From Streptomyces sp. NBC_00287 (GTDB taxonomy: Bacteria > Actinomycetota > Actinomycetes > Streptomycetales > Streptomycetaceae): a stretch of 64,000 nucleotides of DNA. Positions within the stretch are counted from its first letter, which is position 1, and the number at the start of each line of letters is the position of its first letter. Positions 1 through 7,929 of the stretch are shown here, piece after piece. Where the stretch lies: contig NZ_CP108053.1 in the NCBI RefSeq assembly GCF_036173105.1, positions 6,200,001-6,264,000 on the forward strand. The letters run 5' to 3'. Below the pieces are notes generated by a model. It was given only the letters and a program-made list of their open reading frames with translations, did no database searches and was not told the DNA's origin. The position numbers and the translations under genes are program-made.

Positions 1-174
1 GAACAGGTTCCCCAGATCCAGAGCCGTGTGTGTGATGAAGGCGCCGAAGAGGGCGCCTGCCACGCCGGTCGACAGGACCAGGGTGCGGGCGGGCAGGCGG
101 TGTGGCAGGCGGTGGGCTGCCGCCCATGACAGGGCCAGGCCGAGGATCGCGGAGCTCAGCGCTTCCAAGAGCAT
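1..174 (-). CDS. Partial small integral membrane protein
   Basis: This is the first 58 codons of a minus-strand gene that runs off the left edge of the window. The ATG at 172-174 follows a strong purine-rich ribosome binding site (GGGAGGGACC) about 6 bases upstream. The visible part has a hydrophobic segment at roughly residues 5-20, an HRLPHRLPAR basic loop, then a second hydrophobic stretch, as in a multi-pass membrane protein. I do not recognise the family from this fragment. It lies downstream of the DUF3107 gene but is separated from it by a strong terminator, so it probably has its own promoter in the 175-318 gap. Confidence 0.6.
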   Translation of the reverse strand, partial: MLLEALSSAILGLALSWAAAHRLPHRLPARTLVLSTGVAGALFGAFITHTALDLGNLF

Positions 175-318
175 GTTGGGGTCCCTCCCACATGGCCGGC
201 CTGCTCGATACGGTCGTAGCCCGTCATACCCCTGACCTGCGGAATCCAATCCTCCCCTGTGGTCGAACTGTGCTCCATCCGTGAAGGAGAACGGGTGGGG
301 GAGCGGTGCAGGAACGAC

Positions 319-355
319 GGAGGGCCCGGCGGTTTCGGAAACCGCCGGGCCCTCC
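319..355. terminator. Intrinsic terminator, 17-bp perfect stem
   Basis: A perfect 17-base inverted repeat (319-335 and 339-355) has a CGG loop and a very GC-rich stem. It sits just past the 3' end of the minus-strand DUF3107 gene. There is no long T tract, which is usual for Streptomyces terminators. Confidence 0.8.
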
Positions 356-369
356 TGTGCAGCTGCTGT

Positions 370-597
370 TTACAGCGCGCCGAAGCCCACCTTGCGCGGG
401 GCCGGCTCGCCGAGCTCGACGTACGCGAGACGGTCGGCCGGGACGAGGACCTTGCGGCCGTGCTCGTCCACGAGGCTCAGCAGCGCCGACTTGCCGGCCA
501 GCGCCTCGGACACCGCCCGCTCGACCTCCTCGGCAGTCTGACCGCTCTCCAGAACGATCTCGCGGGGCGCGTGCTGCACGCCGATCTTGACCTCCAC
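370..597 (-). CDS. DUF3107 family protein
   Basis: A 75-residue protein of the actinobacterial DUF3107 family (Mycobacterium Rv3208A is the best-known relative); its function is unknown. The sequence shows the family hallmarks EVKIGVQHAPREI at the N terminus and VLVPADRLAYVELG near the C terminus. I chose the GTG at 597 because the conserved domain begins at once and the in-frame codons upstream code for unrelated basic residues. It is followed by a strong terminator, and the TetR gene lies 135 bases upstream on the same strand, the neighbour order also known from mycobacteria. Confidence 0.85.
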   Translation of the reverse strand: MEVKIGVQHAPREIVLESGQTAEEVERAVSEALAGKSALLSLVDEHGRKVLVPADRLAYVELGEPAPRKVGFGAL

Positions 598-731
598 GGC
601 TTTGTCCCTCCGACGGTCAGTGAAGTGCGCGACCTTCCGCGCCGTACCCAGCACACATTAGCCCGGTGAGGGGACGTACACGCTCCGCCCAAGAACGCCA
701 GGAGCGAACAGTGGGTGGGAACAAGTTGTCG

Positions 732-1376
732 TCAGTGGTGCTGGTCGGTGCCGTGCAGCGGGAAGCCCGCGATGCCTCGCCAGGCGAGCGAGGTCAGTAG
801 CTGCACCGCCTGGTCGCGCGGGACGCTGCGGTCGCTGTGCAGCCAGGAGCGGGCCACGACCTGGGCGAGGCCGCCCAGACCGGAGGCCAGCAGCATCGAC
901 TCCGCGCGGGAGAGGCCCGTGTCCTCCGCGATGACGTCGCAGATCGCCTCCGCGCACTCGTTCGTGACCTTGTCCACGCGCTCGCGGACCGCGGGCTCAT
1001 TGGTCAGGTCCGACTCGAAGACCAGCCGGAAGGCGCCGCCGTCGTCCTCGACGTACGCGAAATACGCGTCCATGGTCGCCCGTACGCGCTGCTTGTTGTC
1101 GGTCGTCGACGCGAGCGCGTGGCGTACGGACTGGATCAGGGACTCGCAGTGCTGGTCCAGCAGGGCGAGATAGAGGTCGAGCTTGCCCGGGAAGTGCTGG
1201 TAGAGCACCGGCTTGCTGACGCCGGCGCGCTCGGCGATGTCGTCCATCGCGGCCGCGTGGTAGCCCTGCGCCACGAAGACTTCCTGCGCGGCGCCCAGCA
1301 GCTGGTTGCGTCGGGCACGGCGCGGCAGGCGCGTCCCTCGCGGGCGCGCCGCCTCTGTCTGCTCGATGGCTGTCAC
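732..1376 (-). CDS. TetR/AcrR-family transcriptional regulator
   Basis: A 214-residue one-domain repressor. The N-terminal helix-turn-helix covers about residues 20-65 (GAAQEVFVAQGYHAAAMDDI, AERAGVSKPVLYQHF), followed by a helical ligand/dimer domain with FESDLTNEPAVRERV in the middle. I start at GTG 1376, preceded by GGGAGG. An ATG 24 bases upstream is possible but lacks a clear site. The same regulator sits beside DUF3107 in mycobacteria (Rv3208), so the pairing is old. The ligand and targets cannot be told from the sequence. No palindromic operator stood out in the 198-base gap upstream. Confidence 0.9.
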   Translation of the reverse strand: MTAIEQTEAARPRGTRLPRRARRNQLLGAAQEVFVAQGYHAAAMDDIAERAGVSKPVLYQHFPGKLDLYLALLDQHCESLIQSVRHALASTTDNKQRVRATMDAYFAYVEDDGGAFRLVFESDLTNEPAVRERVDKVTNECAEAICDVIAEDTGLSRAESMLLASGLGGLAQVVARSWLHSDRSVPRDQAVQLLTSLAWRGIAGFPLHGTDQHH

Positions 1377-1574
1377 GCCGCCTCCCAAAGTCGTCCACAT
1401 GCGGTGTGCGCCGCGCCGCCATCGTACTTTTCGGTAACCCTGGTGTGCGCGGTGCGAGCGCAGAATTTCACGGACCGGACGGTGGCGAAAGCCGTGCGGA
1501 AGGTTTCAAAGCGGGGTGAGCGGGGCAAAAATCCGCCTCCCCTCCTGCTCAGTCGTGCCCTCCGGCATCGACGG

Positions 1575-1799
1575 TCACCGATAGTCGTCCTCGTCGTGCG
1601 AGACCACCCGGGCCTGTTCCGCCAGGTCGGCGACGTTGGCGCGGTCCTGGTCGGCTTCATTGACCGGATCGTCGCGGTCGGGTGAGACGACGGCCTGCTG
1701 CTCGGCCGCGTCGGCCGCGGGGGCCTCGACGTCGAACTCCTGGGCTTCCTGGGCGTCCTCGTCCTCGAATGTCTCGGGATCGCTGGGGTCTACGGCCAT
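1575..1799 (-). CDS. Small acidic hypothetical protein
   Basis: 74 residues, very rich in Asp, Glu and Ala with almost no Lys, no Cys, no hydrophobic segment and no recognisable fold, so it is probably intrinsically disordered. The ATG at 1799 has AAGGGAGCC about 6 bases upstream. An in-frame extension of 16 codons exists but begins with an unconvincing hydrophobic run and has no better site. It is transcribed divergently from the alpha/beta hydrolase at 2041. I do not recognise a function; similar short acidic proteins are common in Streptomyces core genomes. Confidence 0.65.
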   Translation of the reverse strand: MAVDPSDPETFEDEDAQEAQEFDVEAPAADAAEQQAVVSPDRDDPVNEADQDRANVADLAEQARVVSHDEDDYR

Positions 1800-2028
1800 G
1801 GTGGGCTCCCTTCCTACGAACGTCCCTGAGAAAAGCAGGGGCCACACGCGGGTGCCCTCTGTACGAGCCTAGGAGACACCCGATCCGGACGCTATGCGAT
1901 CCGCGTCCGTGAGGTCACTCCATGCGCACTCGGATCCTCATTCGGACGCGTTTTCGGGGCGGTGGTGCCGATGGGACACTCCGGCCTCTTGTGACGGCGA
2001 ACACATGAACCACTGCGTGATCGTCTCG

Positions 2029-2034
2029 TAACAT
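2029..2034 (+). promoter_or_regulatory. Candidate -10 element of a leaderless transcript
   Basis: TAACAT ends 6 bases before the ATG of the hydrolase gene, and there is no ribosome binding site between them. This spacing would put the transcription start at or next to the start codon, as in leaderless actinobacterial mRNAs. No convincing -35 is visible. Confidence 0.4.
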
Positions 2035-2040
2035 TGCCGC

Positions 2041-3057
2041 ATGTCTTCGACCGAGCTGCCGTCCGCCGCCCCGGCGGCCAACGTACTGCCGAAGGTGTCG
2101 ACCGTCAGGGTCGCGGAGGGCGAGCGGCTGCGATCGGTCGGGCTGCCGGGAATCACGCTGACGGTACGGTCCAGGCCGCCGGCCCGCGCGGGGCTGCCGC
2201 CGGCGTTGTACGTCCATGGGCTCGGCGGTTCCTCGCAGAACTGGTCGGACCTGATGCGGGAGCTGGAGGCGGACGTCGACGGCGAGGCCGTGGACCTGCC
2301 CGGATTCGGCGATTCGCCGCCGCCGGACGACGGCGACTACTCGATCACCGCCCACGCGCGGGCGGTCATCCGTTACCTCGACGCCTCGGGTCGCGGGCCC
2401 GTGCATCTCTTCGGCAATTCGCTCGGCGGCGCGGTCGCCACGCGCGTCTCCGCCGTACGACCCGATCTCGTCCGTACGCTCACGCTCGTGTCGCCCGCCC
2501 TTCCCGAGATCCGAGTCCAGCGGTCCGCCGTGCCCACCGCGCTGCTGGCGGTGCCCGGAGTGGTCGCGCTCTTCACCCGGATCACCAGGGAGTGGTCGGC
2601 GGAGCAGCGGGTGCGCGGGGTCCTGGGCCTTTGTTACGGCGATCCCGGGCGGGTGAGCCCGGAGGGGTTCCGCAACGCCGTGGAGGAGATGGAGCGGCGG
2701 CTGCAACTGCCGTACTTCTGGGACGCGATGGCGCGTTCCGCGCGCGGGATCGTCAACGCCTACACGCTCGGCGGCCAGCACGCGCTCTGGCGCCAGGCCG
2801 AGCGAGTCCTCGCCCCGACGCTCCTCGTCTACGGCGGCCGCGACCAGCTCGTCGGCTACCGCATGGCCCGGCGTGCGGCCCGCGCCTTCCGTGAATCCCG
2901 GTTGCTGAGCCTGCCTGAGGCGGGGCACGTGGCGATGATGGAGTATCCGGGCGTGGTGGCCCGGGCGTTCCGTGAACTGCTCGCCGATGTCGAGGGCGGT
3001 GGTGCCGACGCGGCCTCGGACGACGGTGAGCCACTGACCGAGACCGCGGGGAGCTGA
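2041..3057 (+). CDS. Alpha/beta-fold hydrolase
   Basis: 338 residues with a complete serine-hydrolase triad. The oxyanion HGLGG loop is at about 59-63, the nucleophile elbow GNSLGG has Ser127, the acid is the Asp of YGGRDQL near residue 270, and the base is the His of EAGHVAMME about 25 residues later. There is no signal peptide, so it is probably cytosolic, acting on an ester, lactone or peptide bond; the substrate is unknown. A TAACAT box directly before the ATG suggests a leaderless message. The next gene starts 8 bases after the stop, so the two are probably co-transcribed. Mycobacteria carry a hydrolase (LipV) in the matching neighbourhood. Confidence 0.9.
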   Translation: MSSTELPSAAPAANVLPKVSTVRVAEGERLRSVGLPGITLTVRSRPPARAGLPPALYVHGLGGSSQNWSDLMRELEADVDGEAVDLPGFGDSPPPDDGDYSITAHARAVIRYLDASGRGPVHLFGNSLGGAVATRVSAVRPDLVRTLTLVSPALPEIRVQRSAVPTALLAVPGVVALFTRITREWSAEQRVRGVLGLCYGDPGRVSPEGFRNAVEEMERRLQLPYFWDAMARSARGIVNAYTLGGQHALWRQAERVLAPTLLVYGGRDQLVGYRMARRAARAFRESRLLSLPEAGHVAMMEYPGVVARAFRELLADVEGGGADAASDDGEPLTETAGS

Positions 3058-3064
3058 GGCGCGC

Positions 3065-4615
3065 GTGGGACGCCACAGCCGGCGGGGGCCTGCGCCCAAG
3101 GGAGACGCAGCGGACAGGACGGGACGGCGGGGGGCTCCTCAGGGGGCGCCGCCGGGGGGTCCCCGCGTCTCTGACGGGACACCTCCGCGCGGTGTGCCGC
3201 GGTTTCCTGATGGGACTCCGGCTCATGGTGTGCCGCGGTTTCCTGATGGGACTCCGGCGCATGGTGTGCCGCGGTTTCCTGACGGGACTCCGGCGCATGG
3301 TGTGCCGCGGTTTCCTGATGGGACTCCGGCTCATGGGATGCCTGGCCTTCCTGACGGGACTCCGGCGCATGGTGTGCCGCGGTTTCCTGATGGGACTCCG
3401 GCTCATGGGATGCCTCGCCTCCCTGACGGCACTCCGGCTCATGGTGTGCCGCGCTACCCCGACGGCACCCCGGCTCATGGCACCCCCCGCTACCCCGACG
3501 GCACCCCCGCGCATGGCGTCCCCCGAGTTCGTGGTGGGCATCCCGAGCATCTTGAAGCCGGTGGTGGCTGGGGTGAGTTGAGGAGCGGGTCGGTTGCGAG
3601 CGGGGTCGGGATACCGCAGCAGCGGCCCGCGCCTGTGCGTCGTGGGCCTCGGCAGGAGTACGTCGATGCCTTCGAGGACGTCGACGTCTTTACGCCGCGG
3701 ACCTCCGCCGACCCGTACGCCGCCGTCACCGACTGGTCCGCCGAGGTCGGCGTACGGAGCGAGACCGAGGACGACTACCCGCCGCCCACCGGCGAGCCCG
3801 CCTCCGCCAAGGGCTCCAAGGGGCGTGCCTTCACCGGTATCGCGGCCGCCGCCGTCACCACCGTGCTCGCGATCGTGGTCGCCGGCCAGGTCACGGACCG
3901 GGGCGAGGACTCCGACGTACAGTCGCAGTCGGCCACCGACCAGGCGCGGGACGCGCGGGACTCCGCCTCGCGCAGTGACGGGCGGCCGACGCCGTCGGAG
4001 TCGGCGGTGGCGCCGCTGACGTACGAGCAGAAGATGGGCAAGACGTACGCGCTGAGCGCCACGCTCGACGGGTCGGGGAAGTTCGACGCCGTACAGGGCA
4101 TCGACAAGGCGCCCGGCGAGGGGCAGAAGTTCACCTACCGCGTGGACGTGGAACAGGGGCTCGGTCTTGACGGCGAGCTCTTCGCGCAGGCCGTGCAGAA
4201 GACGCTGAACGACGACCGGAGTTGGGCGCACAACGGCGCACGCACCTTCGAGCGTGTCTACTCCGGCAAGCCCGATTTCGTGATCACCCTGGCCAGCCCG
4301 GGCACGACCGCCGACTGGTGTGCCAAGTCGGGCCTGGACACCACCGTGGACAACGTGTCCTGCGACTCGGCCGCCACCGAGCGCGTGATGATCAACGCCT
4401 ATCGATGGGCGCAGGGGTCGGAGACCTACGGCGATCGGATCCACGCCTACCGGCAGATGCTGATCAACCACGAGGTCGGCCACCGGCTCGGCTACCACCA
4501 CGTCACCTGCGACAAGGACGGCGACCTCGCCCCGGTCATGCAGCAGCAGACCAAGTTCCTGGAGCATGACGGGATCAGCTGCCGCCCCAACGCCTGGGCG
4601 TATCCGGGGAGCTGA
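3065..4615 (+). CDS. DUF3152 metzincin-like membrane protein with a 12-residue repeat array
   Basis: 516 residues from a GTG preceded by GGGGAG. Order of parts: a basic/Pro/Gly-rich N terminus; nine repeats of a 12-residue unit GVPRFPDGTPAH at residues 43-150; an acidic linker; one membrane segment near 255-280 (GIAAAAVTTVLAIVVAG); then an extracytoplasmic DUF3152 domain. That domain carries HEVGHRLGYHH (residues 469-479), which matches the zinc-binding HExxHxxGxxH of metzincins, followed by PVMQQQ, which could be the Met-turn. It therefore looks like a surface-anchored zinc peptidase whose cytoplasmic side is the repeat region. Peptidase activity is inferred. The mycobacterial relative is Rv3207c. 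Confidence 0.85.
   Translation: MGRHSRRGPAPKGDAADRTGRRGAPQGAPPGGPRVSDGTPPRGVPRFPDGTPAHGVPRFPDGTPAHGVPRFPDGTPAHGVPRFPDGTPAHGMPGLPDGTPAHGVPRFPDGTPAHGMPRLPDGTPAHGVPRYPDGTPAHGTPRYPDGTPAHGVPRVRGGHPEHLEAGGGWGELRSGSVASGVGIPQQRPAPVRRGPRQEYVDAFEDVDVFTPRTSADPYAAVTDWSAEVGVRSETEDDYPPPTGEPASAKGSKGRAFTGIAAAAVTTVLAIVVAGQVTDRGEDSDVQSQSATDQARDARDSASRSDGRPTPSESAVAPLTYEQKMGKTYALSATLDGSGKFDAVQGIDKAPGEGQKFTYRVDVEQGLGLDGELFAQAVQKTLNDDRSWAHNGARTFERVYSGKPDFVITLASPGTTADWCAKSGLDTTVDNVSCDSAATERVMINAYRWAQGSETYGDRIHAYRQMLINHEVGHRLGYHHVTCDKDGDLAPVMQQQTKFLEHDGISCRPNAWAYPGS
3191..3514 (+). repeat. Nine 36-bp tandem repeats inside the DUF3152 gene
   Basis: Nine in-frame 36-base units encode G(V/M/T)PR(F/L/Y)PDGTPAH. The first four units are nearly identical at DNA level; later ones vary at residues 2 and 5, and the last two switch to Tyr. 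A degenerate unit precedes the array and another follows it. The unit size is an exact multiple of three, so copy-number change keeps the frame. Confidence 0.95.
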
Positions 4616-4835
4616 GTGTCCCGCGGGGAGTTGGCCCAGGCCTGACGAAGCGTAGCTGCGTGATTTCTTAGCGCGACCAAACGCTACCCGCACGGGAAAG
4701 TTACGACCGTTCACCCCTTTTGGTGGCGCGATGGACAACCGTCCGTCGCGCCACCGCCTTGTCCGCATACGTTCGTCCCGCTGCGAGCCGTCGGGTCAAC
4801 GGCGGCTCCCCTTACGGGAGATCGGGGGTGCACTC

Positions 4836-6542
4836 GTGCGCATCGGACTGCTTACGGAGGGTGGCTATCCGTATGTGAGCGGTGACGCCAGGCTCTGGTG
4901 CGACCGGCTCGTGCGCGGGCTCGGGCAGCACGAGTTCGACGTCTACGCGCTCAGCCGCAGCGAGCGCCAGGAGGACGAGGGCTGGGTCCCGCTGCCACCG
5001 CAGGTCAGACGGGTCCGGACGGCGCCGCTGTGGAGTGCGGAGGATGACGGGGTGGCGCACGGGCGGCGTGCGCGCCGGCGCTTCTCCGAGCACTACGGCG
5101 CGCTGGCCGCGGCGGTGTGTGCCGGAGCCGATCCTCAGGACGCAGACTCCGGGAGGTCGTCGGATGTTGTGGCGGACCGTTTCGGCAACGCGCTGTACGG
5201 GCTCGCCGAACTCGCCCGCGACGAGGGCGGCCTGGCCGGCGCCCTCCGGTCCGAGACCGCCGTACGCGCCCTGGAACGCGCCTGTCGCGCGCCGGGCGCC
5301 CTCCGCACGGCCCGCGAGGCGCGCGTCCCCGATCTGCTCACCGTCGCCGCCCACCTGGAGCGCGCGCTACGCCCCCTCTCGCTCGACTGGTACGAGGACG
5401 AAGGGCTGGGCTCGGTCGACCTGTGCCACGCCGCCTCCGGTGGCGCGGCGGCCCTGCCCGGACTGCTCGCCCGGCACTTCGCGGGTGTACCGCTGCTGGT
5501 GACCGAGTACGGCGTGCGGCTGCGTACGCACTACCTCGCCGCCACCGACGCCCCGCCCGCCGTACGCGCGCTGCTCGCCGCCTTCCACGGCCGGCTCGCC
5601 GCCGAGATCTACGGCCGGGCCGAGATCGTCACGCCCGGCAACGCGCACGCCCGCCGCTGGCAGGAGCACTGCGGCGCCGACCGCGCCAAACTGCGCACGG
5701 TCTACCCCGGCATGGACGCATCCCGCTTCGCGGAGGTCGGCGAGGCACCGGAGCGCGCCGGTCCCGACACCCTCGTCTGGGTCGGCCGGGTGGAACCCGC
5801 CAAGGACCTGGTCTCCCTGCTCCACGCCTTCGCCGAGATCCGCAAGGAGGAGCCGAAGACGCGGCTGCGGATCGTCGGCGCCCCGGCCGGTTCCGAGGGC
5901 GCGGCCTATCTCGGCCACTGCAAGGCGCTGGCCGCGCAGCTCTTCCCCGACGAGGCGGACGGACTGCACGCCGTCGGCGACAACCCCGTGTCCTTCGAGG
6001 AGATCGGCGGCCCGGAGCTGCCGACGCTCGCCGACGCGTACGCCGCGGGCGCCGTGACCGTGCTGTCCAGCGTCGTCGAGGGCTTTCCGATCAGCCTCGT
6101 CGAGGCCATGTTCTGCGGCCGCGCGACCGTGTCCACGGATGTGGGCGCGGTGGTCGAGGTCATCGGCGGCACCGGACTCGTCGTACCCCCGCGCAATCCG
6201 CGGGCGCTCGCCGAGGCGTGCGTGGCGCTGCTGCGCGACCCGGAGCGCCGCGAGCGCCTGGGCGCCGCCGCACGCGCGCGTGCCCTCGAACTGTTCACGG
6301 TCGAGCAGAACATCAGGGCATTTCACGGCATTTACCTGGAGATCGTCGCGCGCTGCCCGGTCCGCCGCGTCGTCCTCGACGCGACCGGCGAACCCCTGCC
6401 GTTCGCCGTGCCCGCCGAGGCCCATGTCCCCGGCCGCTGGACCGGCCCCGCCGCACGTCTCATGGCGAGGGGCGGACCCGGCTGGGCGGCGGGCCCGCCC
6501 GTACGGGCCACTGCGCAGGTGGCCGCGGAGGGGGCGCGATGA
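4836..6542 (+). CDS. PelF-like GT4 glycosyltransferase (DUF3492)
   Basis: 568 residues. The N terminus RIGLLTEGGYPYVSG matches the DUF3492 region of PelF-type enzymes. The C-terminal half is a GT-B glycosyltransferase family 4 domain with WVGRVEPAKDL and the nucleotide-sugar EX7E region EGFPISLVE. It should transfer a sugar from an NDP donor to a growing polysaccharide in the cytoplasm. I start at GTG 4836, where homology begins. An ATG at 4731 would add 35 residues of unlikely composition. The stop overlaps the next start as ATGA, so it leads a translationally coupled operon with a membrane protein, an epimerase and a spherulin-4-like protein. Confidence 0.85.
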   Translation: MRIGLLTEGGYPYVSGDARLWCDRLVRGLGQHEFDVYALSRSERQEDEGWVPLPPQVRRVRTAPLWSAEDDGVAHGRRARRRFSEHYGALAAAVCAGADPQDADSGRSSDVVADRFGNALYGLAELARDEGGLAGALRSETAVRALERACRAPGALRTAREARVPDLLTVAAHLERALRPLSLDWYEDEGLGSVDLCHAASGGAAALPGLLARHFAGVPLLVTEYGVRLRTHYLAATDAPPAVRALLAAFHGRLAAEIYGRAEIVTPGNAHARRWQEHCGADRAKLRTVYPGMDASRFAEVGEAPERAGPDTLVWVGRVEPAKDLVSLLHAFAEIRKEEPKTRLRIVGAPAGSEGAAYLGHCKALAAQLFPDEADGLHAVGDNPVSFEEIGGPELPTLADAYAAGAVTVLSSVVEGFPISLVEAMFCGRATVSTDVGAVVEVIGGTGLVVPPRNPRALAEACVALLRDPERRERLGAAARARALELFTVEQNIRAFHGIYLEIVARCPVRRVVLDATGEPLPFAVPAEAHVPGRWTGPAARLMARGGPGWAAGPPVRATAQVAAEGAR

Positions 6543-7795
6543 GCGGGCTCGGCGAACTGGACCACCCCGGGACACCGACCAGCCCCGGGGCCTGGGACGC
6601 ACGGTCGGAGGAGTCGCTGGTGGCGGAGACGGACGTACCGGACCCCGGCGTGGCGGACCCCGATGTGCCGGGCTCCGCGCCCGCGACGGAGCGCCGCCAC
6701 AGCACCGCGCGCCGCACCGCGGTCGACCCGGTGAAGGCGCTGATGCACCGGCACCGCGAGCTGTGCGAACGGGCCGTGGATCCCCTGGAGATCGCGGCGG
6801 GCCTGGAGGCACACGGCGTCACCGACCGCACCGCGGCCCGCTTCCGTCACCGGGACGTCTTCTCCCTCGCGGAGGAGATGTACGCGCGCGTGCCCCGTGA
6901 CGGGGACGCACCGGCGCGCACCACGACCCCGAGCGTCCTGCGGGTACGGGCCGACTGGGCCCTCCTCGCGCTGCTCCCCGGGGCGTTGTGCGCGGCCGCG
7001 GTGACCGCCCTGCGGCTCGCCGAGGGGCAAGCACGCCTGATCGTTGCCGTGGTGGGCGCCCTGGCCGTGGCCGTGGTGCTGCGCGTCGCCGTGTCCCGCG
7101 GCCCGCTGCGCATCGGGGACCGCCGCCCACGTCCCACCGCACCATGGGTCTGCTGGCTGATTGCGTACGCGGCCCTCGGCGACGGACTCCTCCGGGCGGC
7201 CCTCGCCGACGGTCCCCACGCCCTGCCCACGGGCTCCCCGGACGGCGCCTGGCCCCTGGCCGCCGCCGGTGTCCTCGCGCTCGCCCTGTCCTGCGCCCCC
7301 GCGGCCGGGTGCGCCCACCTCTTCGCCGCCCGCGCCCGCCGCAGACTCGCCGCCAGCCGGGGCCTGGAGGAGTACGCCACCTCCGTACAGCCCTTGCTGC
7401 TCGGCACCTTCGCCCTGTTCCTGGCCTCCCTCGCCGCCCTTGCGGCCCTGTCCGGCGCCGCCCTGGACGAGCCCGCCACCTACCCCCAAGTCCTCGCCCT
7501 GGGCGCGCTCCTGCTGCTCGCCCGCCTCCTCGCCGCGCACGGCTTCACCCACGCCCCCGTGGCGGTCCTCGGCGCCGCCGCGACCGCCGAGGCCGTGGCC
7601 CTCGCCTCGGTGTTCGCCGCCCGCCTCCCCGGCTGCGGCTTCCTGGCCACCCCCGTGGACTCCCTCGTCACCGCATGGGGACCGGGCGCCGTTCCCACGC
7701 TCGTCTGCGGCGTTGGCGCCCTGACCCTGCTCATCCACTCCTCCCGCACCCTGACCCGGGCCTCGGCCCACGCCACGCCGGACGCACCGTGCTGA
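6539..7795 (+). CDS. Polytopic membrane protein of the polysaccharide operon
   Basis: 418 residues. The first 130 or so are cytoplasmic, with an acidic Pro-rich start and a helical stretch (PVKALMHRHRELCERAVDPLE). The rest contains about nine hydrophobic segments, very Ala/Leu-rich, with short basic loops such as RARRRLAASRG. The ATG overlaps the glycosyltransferase stop by four bases. The position after a PelF-like enzyme suggests an export or scaffold role like PelG, but I see no flippase signature, so that is inference from context. It is a Streptomyces-type hypothetical protein otherwise unknown to me. Confidence 0.75.
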   Translation: MSGLGELDHPGTPTSPGAWDARSEESLVAETDVPDPGVADPDVPGSAPATERRHSTARRTAVDPVKALMHRHRELCERAVDPLEIAAGLEAHGVTDRTAARFRHRDVFSLAEEMYARVPRDGDAPARTTTPSVLRVRADWALLALLPGALCAAAVTALRLAEGQARLIVAVVGALAVAVVLRVAVSRGPLRIGDRRPRPTAPWVCWLIAYAALGDGLLRAALADGPHALPTGSPDGAWPLAAAGVLALALSCAPAAGCAHLFAARARRRLAASRGLEEYATSVQPLLLGTFALFLASLAALAALSGAALDEPATYPQVLALGALLLLARLLAAHGFTHAPVAVLGAAATAEAVALASVFAARLPGCGFLATPVDSLVTAWGPGAVPTLVCGVGALTLLIHSSRTLTRASAHATPDAPC

Positions 7796-7881
7796 CGCGA
7801 CGTGTGCGAGCGAGCGCGTGTTCCCTCCACGCGCGCAGGCCGCCGCAGGCACCGGACCATCCCTCCGAAGGAGAACCGCAC

Positions 7882-7929
7882 ATGATCACCTCCCGACCCG
7901 AGCCCTCGGCCCCGGGAGCCGCGCGATGA
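7882..7929 (+). CDS. Candidate 15-residue leader peptide
   Basis: A short ORF encodes MITSRPEPSAPGAAR. It has the best ribosome binding site of the area (GAAGGAGA, 6 bases before the ATG). Its TGA overlaps the ATG of the sugar epimerase as ATGA, in a different frame from the epimerase. The arrangement fits a leader peptide used for translational coupling. It has no run of one amino acid that would suggest attenuation. It may be non-functional; conservation across species would decide. Confidence 0.45.
   Translation: MITSRPEPSAPGAAR

Noticed and set aside
241..266. GGAAT at 241 as another SigR promoter
   Set aside because: No GTT at 18 or 19 bases downstream and no plus-strand gene follows.
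3191..3514. Possible CRISPR array
   Set aside because: Units are contiguous 36-mers without spacers and in frame within a coding sequence.
2753..4768. Minus-strand open frame with SRSPIRKPRHTM-type repeats
   Set aside because: Reverse reading of the DUF3152 tandem repeat array; the plus strand has a coherent metzincin domain and membrane segment.
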